Positions 54,918 through 64,000 of a stretch of 64,000 nt of DNA are shown here, piece by piece. The first letter of the stretch is position 1. Each line of letters starts with the position of its first letter. The notes beneath the pieces were generated by a model. It had not been told where the DNA came from. It saw only the letters and a list, made by a program, of their open reading frames with translations, and did not search any database. The position numbers and the translations under genes are program-made. Source of the DNA: Bacteroides faecis MAJ27 (GTDB taxonomy: Bacteria > Bacteroidota > Bacteroidia > Bacteroidales > Bacteroidaceae); assembly GCF_900106755.1 (NCBI RefSeq), contig NZ_FNNN01000010.1, positions 121,650-185,649 on the forward strand. The letters run 5' to 3'.

Positions 54918-55928
54918 TTACCATTCAATTGCTTGATCCTCATCTGGAATCAATGGATTGATTTGTCGTTCCATTGTCATGGAGCCTTTTACTTCATAAG
55001 TCATCGGATAATCTGGATTAGAAGTGACATCCGTGTACTTGTAACTCAACTCTAGCGTAGTAAGATGGCGTTCCATATATTTGATGGTTTCGTGTTGAAT
55101 GATTCGTTTTTCATACTTACACTCTCCCAGTGGTTGAATATTGATTTCTGATTCACTTGCGTCGCCGTATAGTTTCAACGTTCCTTTAACAGTACCTTCC
55201 TCGTCCTCTGTTGCTTCTCCAAACTCCACAAATACTTTATATCTGGAGCGGTTTTCGTCTTCCACCCAAGTTGAACCGGCATAGAAGAAAATGGTATTTT
55301 CGTCCACTACACGGGCTACACGTGTATCTACCTTAGCGGGATCTGATGTTGTTCCTTCGATGTAAATATTCATCAGTGTGGTATTATAAGTACCAGAATA
55401 GTCATTGAACAGATTGACTCCCAGTAGCGCTTTATAACGTCCCTTATATTTATTTTGTATATAAGAGGGGTCTTCTTCAATTGTCAACGGAAGTACATAT
55501 TTCTCATCCAGTTCCAACCCGTTAAAGTTGAAATGGATGGGATAGAGCTGTATGTTTTCTCCTGCAGGAATGTGGCAAATATTTGATTCAAAAGAATAAT
55601 GTTGTTTTGCAAGGGGGACATACCAAAGATCTTGACGGCCTACAGGGAATTTCTCCTGATTAAGTATTCGGAGCGTGTCCTCATCTACGGCTATTTTCAC
55701 GTCTATATTTCGATCGTTATTCTTCGAACCACTGACAATGACCGGCAACTGGTATATTCCCATTCCATCCGGCTGATAGCGTACATAAATTTCATTCAGA
55801 CTATTGTCTCCCAAAGGAGCCTTGAAAGAAATCATCTGCGTGTAAAGTTCCTCCTTCCATTCGTCATTGCACGCACTGAATGTTGCGCACATTGCCAATA
55901 TCATTCCTAAAATATATAATTTTCTCAT
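54918..55928 (-). CDS. DUF1735/DUF4973-like surface lipoprotein (SusE-like position)
   Basis: 336 residues with lipobox TFSACNDE. The N-terminal half (QLPVIVSGSKNNDRNIDVKIAVDED, in short, and IPAGENIQLYPIHFNFNGLELDEKYVLPL) fits DUF1735, a beta-sandwich found in Bacteroides glycan-binding proteins; the C-terminal half (SGTYNTTLMNIYIEG) fits DUF4973. It is the last gene of the second SusC/D operon, 29 bp after SusD, where glycan-binding surface proteins lie. Target glycan unknown. Confidence 0.82.
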   Translation of the reverse strand: MRKLYILGMILAMCATFSACNDEWKEELYTQMISFKAPLGDNSLNEIYVRYQPDGMGIYQLPVIVSGSKNNDRNIDVKIAVDEDTLRILNQEKFPVGRQDLWYVPLAKQHYSFESNICHIPAGENIQLYPIHFNFNGLELDEKYVLPLTIEEDPSYIQNKYKGRYKALLGVNLFNDYSGTYNTTLMNIYIEGTTSDPAKVDTRVARVVDENTIFFYAGSTWVEDENRSRYKVFVEFGEATEDEEGTVKGTLKLYGDASESEINIQPLGECKYEKRIIQHETIKYMERHLTTLELSYKYTDVTSNPDYPMTYEVKGSMTMERQINPLIPDEDQAIEW

Positions 55929-55956
55929 ATTGATTTTTTAGTTTATAATGTTAATA

Positions 55957-58011
55957 CTAATCATAGTACTGCCATCCGGGAGCTTGTGACAGATTCTTGT
56001 TCCGTTTCAGTTCATCGAAGCTGATAGGCCAGAAATATTGTTTACGAGAGAAAGACGTCTGTAGCTCGGCTACTCTGACCGGCAGATAATACATGTCTTT
56101 GTATTCTTCGTTCATTAGTGTGTTGCAACCGTAGATTTGCTCACTTTCATGCTCTTCGACGATCTTCCAACGGCGCAGGTCATAGAAGCGCTGGGTTTCT
56201 GCAAAGAATTCGATTTGCCGTTCATGGACTATTTTTTCAAAGAACTTTTTCGGATTCTCATATATCTCATCACTATAATCGGGTACTCCGGCACGCATAC
56301 GGACAGGTTTTACTCCGCGGCGCATCTGTTCTTTGTCACGGGAGATGTCGTAAGTCTGGTTTCCGTCCCATGAGGCTATTTGATAGTGTGCCCCTTCAGA
56401 AATATTATTTAGTGCTTCTGCATACATCAGTAATATGTCGGCGTAACGAAGTGTAGGTTCCACTTTCTGATAGATGGAGCCTCCCCATTTGGCACAATCG
56501 TTCGGGTTTACATATTTCATAATGCCGATACCGGTGATACACCAGTTATCAGAACCGTTTATACGTCCGTCGGTCGCTCCCCGATAATACCAGATTTGTT
56601 TGTTTCGTGAATCTTTCCCTCCTTCTTCCTTGATGCTTAGTGCATTCCAAATTGCTCCGTTGAAAGCTACGGAGGCATAGAAACGAGGTTCACGGTTGGT
56701 ATATCCCCACCATACATTATTTTTTACGTGGTCGTACTTGTGTTCATCTTTGTTTTCATCGTTTGTGAACTTTCCTTTCCACAAGGTGTAGTATTCTTTG
56801 CTAAAAGGTTTACCATCTGCCATGTCATAAGCTTCACTTTGTTTCAGAGTTATTCCGTGTACATTATATCCTCCAAACGTTCCGGGTAGTTGATGCTTAA
56901 CGAAATCTACCATGGTGTTGTCTGTTTTTAAGTCATTGCTGTCTCCATTGGTTCCTCGGGTGAAAATAAGTTCTTGATTCTCTGCAGCATAGATGTCACC
57001 ATTAAAAATAGAACGATAAGACTCAAAAGGATCTATATTGGCCCATCCTTCTGGAAAGGGCTTGTTGCTGTATTCCTCATGATAGGGCGGTTCAATCGTA
57101 GTTGGATAAGCTTCGTCTGTACTAACCGGACGTCTTTCAAAAGTATAAAGTTTGTAAAGTCCGCTTGCTTCCGAGTAATCAATCATATCTCTGGCAGCAG
57201 CAGCGGCTTTTGCCCACTTCTCTTCATTGTATTCTTGCGGAATCAGTTGTTTGCCGTCCTTGTTGGTGAAGTCTGCCATTTCCGTATTTCCGTTAACCAG
57301 CGGACTAGCGGCATAGAGAAAAACTTTGGCGCGTACAGCCAGTGCAGCTCCTTTGGTTGGGCGGGCAATGTTCAAGTTATCACGTTTTTCGAATAGTTCG
57401 GTAGCTGCAATTTCCAATTCAGAGGTAATGAATTGCACACATTCGTCATAGGTGTTGCGTGGATACGCCAACTCATCATATGATTTTGTATAATCGGCTC
57501 CTTCCGGTGGTAGGATGGGGATCGGACCGAATTTTCTCAGAAGCATCCAGTAGAAATAGGCACGCAGAAAACGGGCCTGTCCTCGTACATCTGTCACTTC
57601 CTCCGGAGTGAGATCCTGATTCTCATGTAATTCATTCAGTAGGATGGAAGCTTGATAGATTCCGTCATATGACCATTTCCATGCATTCTGACCGCCTGTG
57701 GAATTTAAATATTCGCCACGCTTGAATTTGGCAAAACGGTCTCCACGCTCGTTGAATACTTGGTCATCTGAGAAGTTGAAAGGACATACGTCGCTGTGTC
57801 CTACTTCCAGATTATCTCCCTGCAAGCGGCTGTAGCAGAATGATAGCCATTGGAGTGTATAGTCTTTGTCTGAGAAAATGCGTTCTGTAGACTGTTGATC
57901 TCTGAAATAGCGATCTACATTTAGATAATCGGAACAGGAAGTGAGTCCTAACCCGAGCGCTACCGCTCCCAATAAGATGTATTTATTTCTTTTCATAATT
58001 TTTCTTTTCAT
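55957..58011 (-). CDS. SusD/RagB-family glycan-binding lipoprotein (second locus)
   Basis: 684 residues with lipobox GLTSCSDYLNV (the start may also be the fifth codon-later Met). Family signatures: RAYFYWMLLRKFGPIPILP, RYADILLMYAEALNN and the C-terminal RQIEFFAETQRFYDLRRWK. It is longer than SusD of the first locus (572) owing to insertions in the loop region. It lies 8 bp after SusC, so the two are translated together. Confidence 0.93.
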   Translation of the reverse strand: MKRKIMKRNKYILLGAVALGLGLTSCSDYLNVDRYFRDQQSTERIFSDKDYTLQWLSFCYSRLQGDNLEVGHSDVCPFNFSDDQVFNERGDRFAKFKRGEYLNSTGGQNAWKWSYDGIYQASILLNELHENQDLTPEEVTDVRGQARFLRAYFYWMLLRKFGPIPILPPEGADYTKSYDELAYPRNTYDECVQFITSELEIAATELFEKRDNLNIARPTKGAALAVRAKVFLYAASPLVNGNTEMADFTNKDGKQLIPQEYNEEKWAKAAAAARDMIDYSEASGLYKLYTFERRPVSTDEAYPTTIEPPYHEEYSNKPFPEGWANIDPFESYRSIFNGDIYAAENQELIFTRGTNGDSNDLKTDNTMVDFVKHQLPGTFGGYNVHGITLKQSEAYDMADGKPFSKEYYTLWKGKFTNDENKDEHKYDHVKNNVWWGYTNREPRFYASVAFNGAIWNALSIKEEGGKDSRNKQIWYYRGATDGRINGSDNWCITGIGIMKYVNPNDCAKWGGSIYQKVEPTLRYADILLMYAEALNNISEGAHYQIASWDGNQTYDISRDKEQMRRGVKPVRMRAGVPDYSDEIYENPKKFFEKIVHERQIEFFAETQRFYDLRRWKIVEEHESEQIYGCNTLMNEEYKDMYYLPVRVAELQTSFSRKQYFWPISFDELKRNKNLSQAPGWQYYD

Positions 58012-58018
58012 AATTGTT

Positions 58019-61000
58019 TTAGATTCCCACCGTCAGTCCGATGGTAACAGTTTTAGATAGGGGATACTGTTGTCCGTTAGAACTACCCAGTTCCGGATCC
58101 CAAAGTTTAAAGTCGGAGAAAGTCAGTAGGTTTGTTCCCATCAGGTACAAACGCACACGGTCCAGATGGAGTTTATTGACAAACCGTTTCGGGATACTGT
58201 AACCTAGTTCCACATTTTTCAAACGGATGTATGAACCGTTTCGTAACCAATAAGTTGAAGCGCGATAATTGTTATCATTGCCTCCATAACTCAGACGTGG
58301 ATATCTGGCATTCGGGTCCTCGTTGGTCCCCAACGACCAGTAGTTTCCGACTACATCTGTCAGAATGTTTCCCCAGGACTTCTCTTTGAAGGGATATACG
58401 GTGAATCCGTCTATGAAGAAGGATGATTTTCCGGCTCCTTGGAAGTGAACGTTGATGTCAAATCCTTTCCATTGCGCAGATACACCGAATCCGTAAATCA
58501 AGTTAGGGCGAGTCGTTGCGCCGATGGGCACTTCGTCGTCTCCGTTAATGACTCCGTCACCGTTTACGTCTTTGTATTTGATATCGCCTGGCATGATGCC
58601 TGACCCCTGTGATGGCCTGTTACGAATTTCTTCATAGTCTTTAAATAATCCTTCAGCTATCAGACCACGCGCCTGGTCTACACGGAATCCGTACTTCATC
58701 TTATACGGGTAGCGACTATTCTCTTCGTCATATTCCTTGATCTCATTTTTACTATAGGTCATGTTGGCACGTACCGTAAGGTCTACCTCACCTACCTTCT
58801 GCTTATAAGCAATATTTCCGTCAAAGCCTTCGGACAAGACAGAGCCTACGTTAGCATAAGGTTTTGTTGTGATGTGATTCAGACCGATAATCTGAGGAAG
58901 ATAACTACGCAACATATAAATACCGTTGCGCTGTTCGTGGAAGTAGTCAATGCTGCCACTGAACTTATCATTGAACATAGAGAAGTCAAGTCCGAGGTCA
59001 TGTTTCTTGGCTACCTCCCAAGTGATGCTGTTTGATGCAATTCTCGAATAGGTCAGTCCGGTATAATAATAATTACTGGTGCCGATATCACCGTAATAGT
59101 AACCGTCTTCATCCCATGTTCCGAATTTCTCTACGTATGGGAAGCGGGTTCCCACATTGTCGTTACCTACCTTACCGTATGAGTAGCGCAGCTTAAACAT
59201 GTTCAACCATTTGAGATGTTTCTTGATGATTGACTCTTCAGCGATGTTCCATGCCACAGAATAGGCGGGAAAAAATCCAAACTGCTGACCTGAGGCAAAG
59301 TTCTCGGAACCGTTGTAACCGAAATTGAAGTCAAAGAAGTAGCGGTATTTCCATCCATAGGCGAAACGTCCTGCAAATCCCTGATGACGATTTTGAATAC
59401 TCTGCACAATCTTCTCGTAGCTATCTGTATTGCCGTTGTGAGATGTATTGGTAGTCTTGTCCTGAGAATACTTTAAAACGGCTCCTAGCATGTGGTCACC
59501 AAACGTACGGTTATAGTGTAGCTCTGCCTCCAGATATTCCTTCCGTTGTCCACTTGAATACATCGTTCCGTCCATCAGTTTCTGCGTCTCTATTCTTCTG
59601 AATTGCAGCTCTCCGTCGGAGGTACGTTGCCGTTCTGCTAACCAACTTTCCGGCCATTTGAAACGGTTGTCACCGTTATCTGTATAAGTATCGAAGCCGA
59701 AGCGCCCATAGAATTTTAATCCCTTTGTAATAAATTTCAGATCTTGTTCAAGGTTAACTGTAGTCTGGATTTTATTCTTCCATGTTTCCTGATACCCTTG
59801 CTGGGTAGTCAGCACCCACGGATTTCTTCGTCCCTCATTACCGACTGCTGCCCATTTTCCGTCACTATATTGTACTGGTGAAGCGATGGGACTGTATCCC
59901 ATCAGTGAGTGCCATATTTCATGATATTGGCTTCCCGGCAGGTTCTGTTTGTCCAAAGACCCCGATACACCTACTTTTAGTAGCGTAGTTTTTGTCAGGT
60001 CTATGTCTACATTCATGCGGTAGTTCCAGCGATGGTAGTTGGCATTGGTGTTATAGTCCGTCATAGCACGATCTGTCTCGTACATACCACCTTCATTTAC
60101 ATAACTGGCAGAAATAAAATAACGGGCCACCGTACCACCTCCGGTCAAGTCTACGGTTGCACGATAAGTGGGGGCGCCGTCTTTCAGTATTAAGTTCATC
60201 CAGTCCACATTCGGGAAAAGATCCTGATCCAACCCGTTTGCAAACAGTTTCAAGTCACTTTCGCTATAGGCTGGAGCTTGACTACGACTAATTAAGGCTT
60301 CGTTCATCATGCGGGCATACGTTGGACCGTCTACAAATTCCGGAGTTCTGGTGCGTGTATTATACGAGGTTTCTACTTTGGCATTAACGCGGGTCTTTCC
60401 TTCTTTTCCGCGTTTGGTCGTGATCAAGACAACTCCATTTGCACCGCGTGAACCGTAAATTGCTGTTGCAGAGGCATCCTTCAACACTGAGAAGTCCTGG
60501 ATATCTTCCACATTGATCTCATTCATATCACGCTCGAAACCATCGACCAGCACCAATGCACTGCCGCCGGCGCCGAAAGTGGAGATACCGCGTATCCAAA
60601 ACTCGGAGATATTACTCCCCGGCTGTCCGGAAGTTTGGCGAGCGAGTATACCGGCCACATTACCTGCAAGAGCGTTCGTTATACTTGCTGTCGGAGTACG
60701 TAGCTGAGAAACGTCGACTGTGGTAACGGCACCTGTCACAGTTACCTTCTTCTGAGTGCCGGTTCCTGTGACAACAACTTCGTCGATGACCGTTTCTTTC
60801 GTCTCTACCATAACGACGTTAATGATTTTTTTGTCTTTGATAAAGACTTCCTGTTTTGTAAATCCCACATAAGAGAAGATCAAGTAAGAATAATTGGGAA
60901 CCTTGATCTTATAACGTCCGTTTATGTCGGTTATCGCGCCGAAGCCCGGTATGTTTTTCGCTGTAACGTTTACACCTACTAAAGGTTCGTTCTTTGGATC

Positions 61001-61108
61001 TGTGACGATTCCTGTCACTTCAATCGTCTCTTGTTCATTTTGGGCATAGACTGTAGTTGTCCAGCCTACTATCAAGAAAAATAGTAAGATTATATTTCTC
61101 ATATTCAT
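58019..61108 (-). CDS. SusC/RagA-family TonB-dependent transporter (second locus)
   Basis: 1029 residues: signal peptide (TTTVYAQ), carboxypeptidase-like domain (about 28-110, TGIVTDPKNEPLVGVNV), linker VIDEVVVTGTGTQKKVTVTG, plug with DASATAIYGSRGANGVVLITTKRG and a barrel ending in KTVTIGLTVGI. No N-terminal STN domain, so it is not of the sigma/anti-sigma-signalling type. It follows the TIG/NHL lipoprotein by 18 bp. Its substrate is unknown; no enzyme gene lies in its operon within the window. Confidence 0.95.
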   Translation of the reverse strand: MNMRNIILLFFLIVGWTTTVYAQNEQETIEVTGIVTDPKNEPLVGVNVTAKNIPGFGAITDINGRYKIKVPNYSYLIFSYVGFTKQEVFIKDKKIINVVMVETKETVIDEVVVTGTGTQKKVTVTGAVTTVDVSQLRTPTASITNALAGNVAGILARQTSGQPGSNISEFWIRGISTFGAGGSALVLVDGFERDMNEINVEDIQDFSVLKDASATAIYGSRGANGVVLITTKRGKEGKTRVNAKVETSYNTRTRTPEFVDGPTYARMMNEALISRSQAPAYSESDLKLFANGLDQDLFPNVDWMNLILKDGAPTYRATVDLTGGGTVARYFISASYVNEGGMYETDRAMTDYNTNANYHRWNYRMNVDIDLTKTTLLKVGVSGSLDKQNLPGSQYHEIWHSLMGYSPIASPVQYSDGKWAAVGNEGRRNPWVLTTQQGYQETWKNKIQTTVNLEQDLKFITKGLKFYGRFGFDTYTDNGDNRFKWPESWLAERQRTSDGELQFRRIETQKLMDGTMYSSGQRKEYLEAELHYNRTFGDHMLGAVLKYSQDKTTNTSHNGNTDSYEKIVQSIQNRHQGFAGRFAYGWKYRYFFDFNFGYNGSENFASGQQFGFFPAYSVAWNIAEESIIKKHLKWLNMFKLRYSYGKVGNDNVGTRFPYVEKFGTWDEDGYYYGDIGTSNYYYTGLTYSRIASNSITWEVAKKHDLGLDFSMFNDKFSGSIDYFHEQRNGIYMLRSYLPQIIGLNHITTKPYANVGSVLSEGFDGNIAYKQKVGEVDLTVRANMTYSKNEIKEYDEENSRYPYKMKYGFRVDQARGLIAEGLFKDYEEIRNRPSQGSGIMPGDIKYKDVNGDGVINGDDEVPIGATTRPNLIYGFGVSAQWKGFDINVHFQGAGKSSFFIDGFTVYPFKEKSWGNILTDVVGNYWSLGTNEDPNARYPRLSYGGNDNNYRASTYWLRNGSYIRLKNVELGYSIPKRFVNKLHLDRVRLYLMGTNLLTFSDFKLWDPELGSSNGQQYPLSKTVTIGLTVGI

Positions 61109-61125
61109 TTGTGTTTTAAATAGTA

Positions 61126-62535
61126 TTATTCCGTTGTCATATAACGAATTCCTTTATTGTCGATATCTCCGATATAGAACATATCTGTATCAGGATCGTA
61201 GGCAAGGCCGGCAGGCTGATTGAAACGTGCTTCATGTAACGGATTACCGTCTACATATCCCCAAATTTTGCCGTCGGCATTTTCGTTACTTCGTCCGGCT
61301 GCGAGAGAGGCTACTCCATGTGGGTCCAGCTTCCAGATGCAGTGATTTTCTCTGTCACAAAAATAGAAGTCATATTGGTCTTTGTCAGGACCGATTCCTT
61401 CTCCGTATTTTTCGTTTTTAACAAATACACCGAACTGTGGTTTGTTAAACCGGGCGCTACCTCCTGTTCCTTCTTTGAAACTTTTATCGTTCATGTTTCC
61501 GGCAATGATGCTGGGATTACCGAATGTTTTTGCCACCGGATCATAATCGGCTCTGAACACTGCGCCAAAATTGTCGGAAAGCATGTACATAAATTTATTG
61601 GACGGGTGCTTGAATAATATCGTGTGTGAACCGCCCACTGCTGATATCTGACTCAGACTAAAGGCAACTTCCGCATTCTCGTCGATATTGGGAATAGCTC
61701 CATTGCGTATCATTTTGTAGACTTTTCCTTCCCACCAGGTGGTGTAAAAGATGGTTCCGTCATCCATATACACTAAGCTATATGCTGTCCTGCCATAGTT
61801 GTAAGGACGAATTCGTCGAAAATTCTCACGACGGAGAGAATAATAGATATTTGCCCGGGTAGTGTTGTCCTGACCGTGATCATCGGTAAACAGCAACGTG
61901 TCTCCGTCAGCGCTGAATGTGAAAGAGTACATTGTGCTATATCCTGTTCTTGGAAAGAGACGTTTTACAGTCCGCTCTGTCAGGTCTATTAGATGGAGAC
62001 CGTCAGAATGGTTTGAAGAAAAAAGTAACCGGTTGTCTCCGTCTTTGTACTTGGGATCGAACACCATGCAATCATTGGAAGGAATAGAAGCTCCTTCATC
62101 GAACGAACCCTCTTGAAATGCGGAATTATTATCCTCATCTACTTTACGTAGCAAGGTGCCTACAACCGTTGCAGGAGTGTACTTGAATTCTTCTTCAAAT
62201 GTATGTTCTGCAATCGGTTTGCCATCCGGTCCATCTATGCGAACATTGATTATTCCATCAAAAGCCTTGGAAGGAACCATGCAATAAATGTTTTTTCCAT
62301 CAGCTCCGATGGTTTTCGTTTTTTCTCCACCGATCGTGATATGAATTTTGGTAGGGTCACTTCCAAAGTTACTGCCTTCAATGTACAGGCGGGTTCGCAT
62401 ACCTCCCTCTTTAGGATTAAAATCTGTAAATACTACCGGTTGAGATGGATCGTACTGATCGGGATCAACCTTATCATCTTTGCAACCGATGAGGAGTAAA
62501 CAGCAGGCAAGTACTGTTATTAGGTGCTTTTTCAT
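61126..62535 (-). CDS. IPT/TIG domain lipoprotein with NHL-type propeller
   Basis: 469 residues with lipobox LLIGCKDD. Residues about 30-125 are an IPT/TIG Ig-like domain (VVFTDFNPKEGGMRTRLYIEGSNFG, in part), then six-bladed NHL-like repeats (DGDTLLFTDDHGQDNT, ARFNQPAGLAYDPDTDMFYIGD). Such proteins sit with SusC/D pairs and are thought to bind surface glycan. Here it is the first gene of the operon, ahead of SusC, which is less common. The 445 bp before it contain no gene. Confidence 0.88.
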   Translation of the reverse strand: MKKHLITVLACCLLLIGCKDDKVDPDQYDPSQPVVFTDFNPKEGGMRTRLYIEGSNFGSDPTKIHITIGGEKTKTIGADGKNIYCMVPSKAFDGIINVRIDGPDGKPIAEHTFEEEFKYTPATVVGTLLRKVDEDNNSAFQEGSFDEGASIPSNDCMVFDPKYKDGDNRLLFSSNHSDGLHLIDLTERTVKRLFPRTGYSTMYSFTFSADGDTLLFTDDHGQDNTTRANIYYSLRRENFRRIRPYNYGRTAYSLVYMDDGTIFYTTWWEGKVYKMIRNGAIPNIDENAEVAFSLSQISAVGGSHTILFKHPSNKFMYMLSDNFGAVFRADYDPVAKTFGNPSIIAGNMNDKSFKEGTGGSARFNKPQFGVFVKNEKYGEGIGPDKDQYDFYFCDRENHCIWKLDPHGVASLAAGRSNENADGKIWGYVDGNPLHEARFNQPAGLAYDPDTDMFYIGDIDNKGIRYMTTE

Positions 62536-62980
62536 AAATATAAATTAATTAAATGGTTAAAATGTAGCTGAACAATAAATATTTTATTGCTTACAGCGTT
62601 TGCTTATCTCATATTATAAGCGCAGTATATATCATTGTATTTGACGGCTTGCTGAATTCTTCAGAAGAGAAATATAGGCAGCATCACATTCATAATTTTC
62701 GTCATGTGATTTTATTGGATATATTTCTAACAGAATAAATTTGGATAGCTGCGTCTTTTCTGTCTTCTTTATTCTATACTGAAATCCCAAATGGAACAAT
62801 TGGAAGAGGAGCTAATGCATATAAATTAATTTGGATTTTCATGTTTATAGATATCAGAAAGGTCTAATTATAAGGCTAGCTAAAAAGATTCAAGACTTGT
62901 CTTACTTTTGATACAGATAGATCTGTAGAAGAGGGGGATGTAAATTCTATCTTTTTGGCTAGCCTCATGGATTACTGCGA
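62536..62980. other. 445-bp gene-free stretch upstream of the second SusC/D operon
   Basis: AT-rich. No open frame with coding look on either strand and no perfect TAnnTTTG element facing the operon. The right end holds a large hairpin (62873-62965). The operon promoter must lie here or upstream. Confidence 0.6.
62873..62965 (-). terminator. long-loop hairpin after the DUF1080 gene
   Basis: 17-bp arms (aggctagctaaaaagat / atctttttggctagcct) match at 16 of 17 positions around a 59-nt loop, 16 bp beyond the DUF1080 stop. It may end transcription; the long loop is unusual. Confidence 0.5.
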
Positions 62981-63853
62981 TCAGTCCAGAACCTTCACGC
63001 GGATATTACGGAACCAAACATCGTCACCGTGATCCTGCATTCCGATGAATCCTTCATGGTTTTCACCACCGCAGTTATTCAGCAGTTCGAAAGCCAGCGG
63101 CCATTTGTCTTCGCTGAATTTGCTGGCCTGCAACATTTCCGTCCATTGTTTTGTCCACAGGTGATATTCAAGAACATTCTCGTCATTCTGTCCGTGAACA
63201 ACGGTGCCTTTGTAAACCATGATCTTGGCCTTGTTCCATTCGCCGGAAGGTTTCGCATTCTGGGGAACAGCCGGAATCATGTCATACAAAGAAGCTGACT
63301 GACGGTTATTGTCCTTACCCAGTTTGGCATCCGGATGATTGTCATTGTCCAATACCTGGTATTCGGGAGCGGAGATATAGATCGGTTCGAGTACATCGTT
63401 GCCATCCTTGTCCTTGGAAGTCACTTCCTGAGCCAGATAGAAGATACCGGAGTTACCGCCCTTGGAAATCTTCCATTCCATTTCCAGTTCGAAGTTCTTG
63501 AATTTGTGAGCGAAGATCAAATCTCCGCCGTCACCGTCCTGCGCTTCACCGCCGCCGGAACCGTTGAACTTGATACATCCGTCCTCGATAGTCCACTTGG
63601 AAGGCACTCTGTCCTTACCGTAACCACGCCATCCGTTGAATGTTTTTCCGTCAAAGATGGTGATGTAACCATCCGCATCTACCGGTAATTGCAGGCTGTC
63701 CGTCTCTGCCGCTTTTAATGATTTTGAATATGACAATGCTACTTCGTTTGCCGACTGCTCTTCCTGAGCTGTTCCGGCTTTCTTCTGACCACTGCAGGAA
63801 ACCAGAACTCCCGCTGCAAGACAACAAGCTAATGGATAAAATACTTTCTTCAT
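62981..63853 (-). CDS. DUF1080 (3-keto-disaccharide hydrolase-like) lipoprotein
   Basis: 290 residues with lipobox VLVSCSGQ. The blocks DGKTFNGWRGYGK, WTIEDGCIKFNGSGGG and FELEMEWKISKGGNSGIFYL are typical of DUF1080, a concanavalin-like domain linked to hydrolysis of 3-keto-glycosides. It is followed upstream (52 bp) by the end of a gene that looks like an oxidoreductase of the Gfo/Idh/MocA family. That pairing is known in 3-keto-sugar pathways, so an oxidise-then-cleave route is plausible. Confidence 0.9.
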   Translation of the reverse strand: MKKVFYPLACCLAAGVLVSCSGQKKAGTAQEEQSANEVALSYSKSLKAAETDSLQLPVDADGYITIFDGKTFNGWRGYGKDRVPSKWTIEDGCIKFNGSGGGEAQDGDGGDLIFAHKFKNFELEMEWKISKGGNSGIFYLAQEVTSKDKDGNDVLEPIYISAPEYQVLDNDNHPDAKLGKDNNRQSASLYDMIPAVPQNAKPSGEWNKAKIMVYKGTVVHGQNDENVLEYHLWTKQWTEMLQASKFSEDKWPLAFELLNNCGGENHEGFIGMQDHGDDVWFRNIRVKVLD

Positions 63854-63905
63854 AATAATTGCTATTTATTTTTTAATCTTTAATTCCTAACTTACTTTTA
63901 TCGTG

Positions 63906-64000
63906 TTATCGTGGCATATCGGGCAGTCTCCAGCCTTCACGATAATTATGTTTCACCAGTTCGGCTGCGAATTGTTTCGCGTTGATCGGATCTGTCCAGG
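63906..64000 (-). CDS. partial C-terminus, probable Gfo/Idh/MocA-family oxidoreductase
   Basis: The last 30 codons read WTDPINAKQFAAELVKHNYR and then EGWRLPDMPR before the stop at 63906. The ending recalls Gfo/Idh/MocA proteins beside DUF1080 genes, but the catalytic part is outside the window, so this is a tentative call. Confidence 0.5.
   Translation of the reverse strand, partial: WTDPINAKQFAAELVKHNYREGWRLPDMPR

Overview
The window looks like a chromosomal segment of a human-gut Bacteroides, most likely B. thetaiotaomicron or a very close relative. This rests on two SusC/SusD pairs, a hybrid two-component system (HTCS), lipoproteins with Bacteroides-type signal sequences, and many copies of the Bacteroides -7 promoter element TAnnTTTG at sensible distances from starts. 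The gene order around 16-41 kb resembles what I remember of the B. thetaiotaomicron chondroitin sulfate locus (BT_3324 to BT_3334). That match is from memory and not verified.

Layout. 0-15.9 kb is mostly housekeeping: a DEAD-box RNA helicase; a tyrosine-phosphatase lipoprotein; a LOG / SIS isomerase / PfkB kinase operon; an M16 peptidase; an operon dapB, lepB, a second signal-peptidase-like protein, WbqC-like; a DUF2851 protein; a large TlpA-like thioredoxin protein; and a DUF4348 lipoprotein. 16-19.1 kb holds a PL8 chondroitin ABC lyase. 19.1-21 kb is the strangest part: a coiled-coil protein with a possible helix-turn-helix, preceded by a promoter and a leader of very long hairpins, and followed by about 780 bp without genes that contain a strict 22-bp-register repeat array and several palindromes. 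21-24 kb holds a porin, a deleted KilA-N pseudogene and a tRNA-dihydrouridine synthase. 24-40.7 kb, all on the minus strand, is the core chondroitin/dermatan sulfate utilisation locus: HTCS sensor, sulfatase, then SusC, SusD, a DUF5017 lipoprotein and two lipoproteins sharing a coiled-coil DUF4988 stalk, ending at a terminator near 23.9 kb.

40.7-54.8 kb holds a cytoplasmic CBM9-like protein, an RND efflux operon ending in an LpxA-like acyltransferase, a GH2 beta-galactosidase, an Ig-like lipoprotein overlapping a DUF3108 gene, and a hotdog thioesterase. 54.9-62.5 kb is a second glycan-uptake operon (TIG/NHL lipoprotein, SusC, SusD, DUF1735 lipoprotein) with no enzyme of its own in view. The right edge has a DUF1080 lipoprotein and the 3' end of what is probably a Gfo/Idh/MocA oxidoreductase.

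How the genes work together: in the first sugar locus the HTCS would sense lyase-released, perhaps sulfated, unsaturated disaccharides in the periplasm and switch on the SusC operon. SusC/D and the surface lipoproteins would capture and import fragments, PL8 would depolymerise them and the sulfatase would remove sulfate. I saw no rRNA, tRNA, CRISPR array, integrase or intact insertion sequence.
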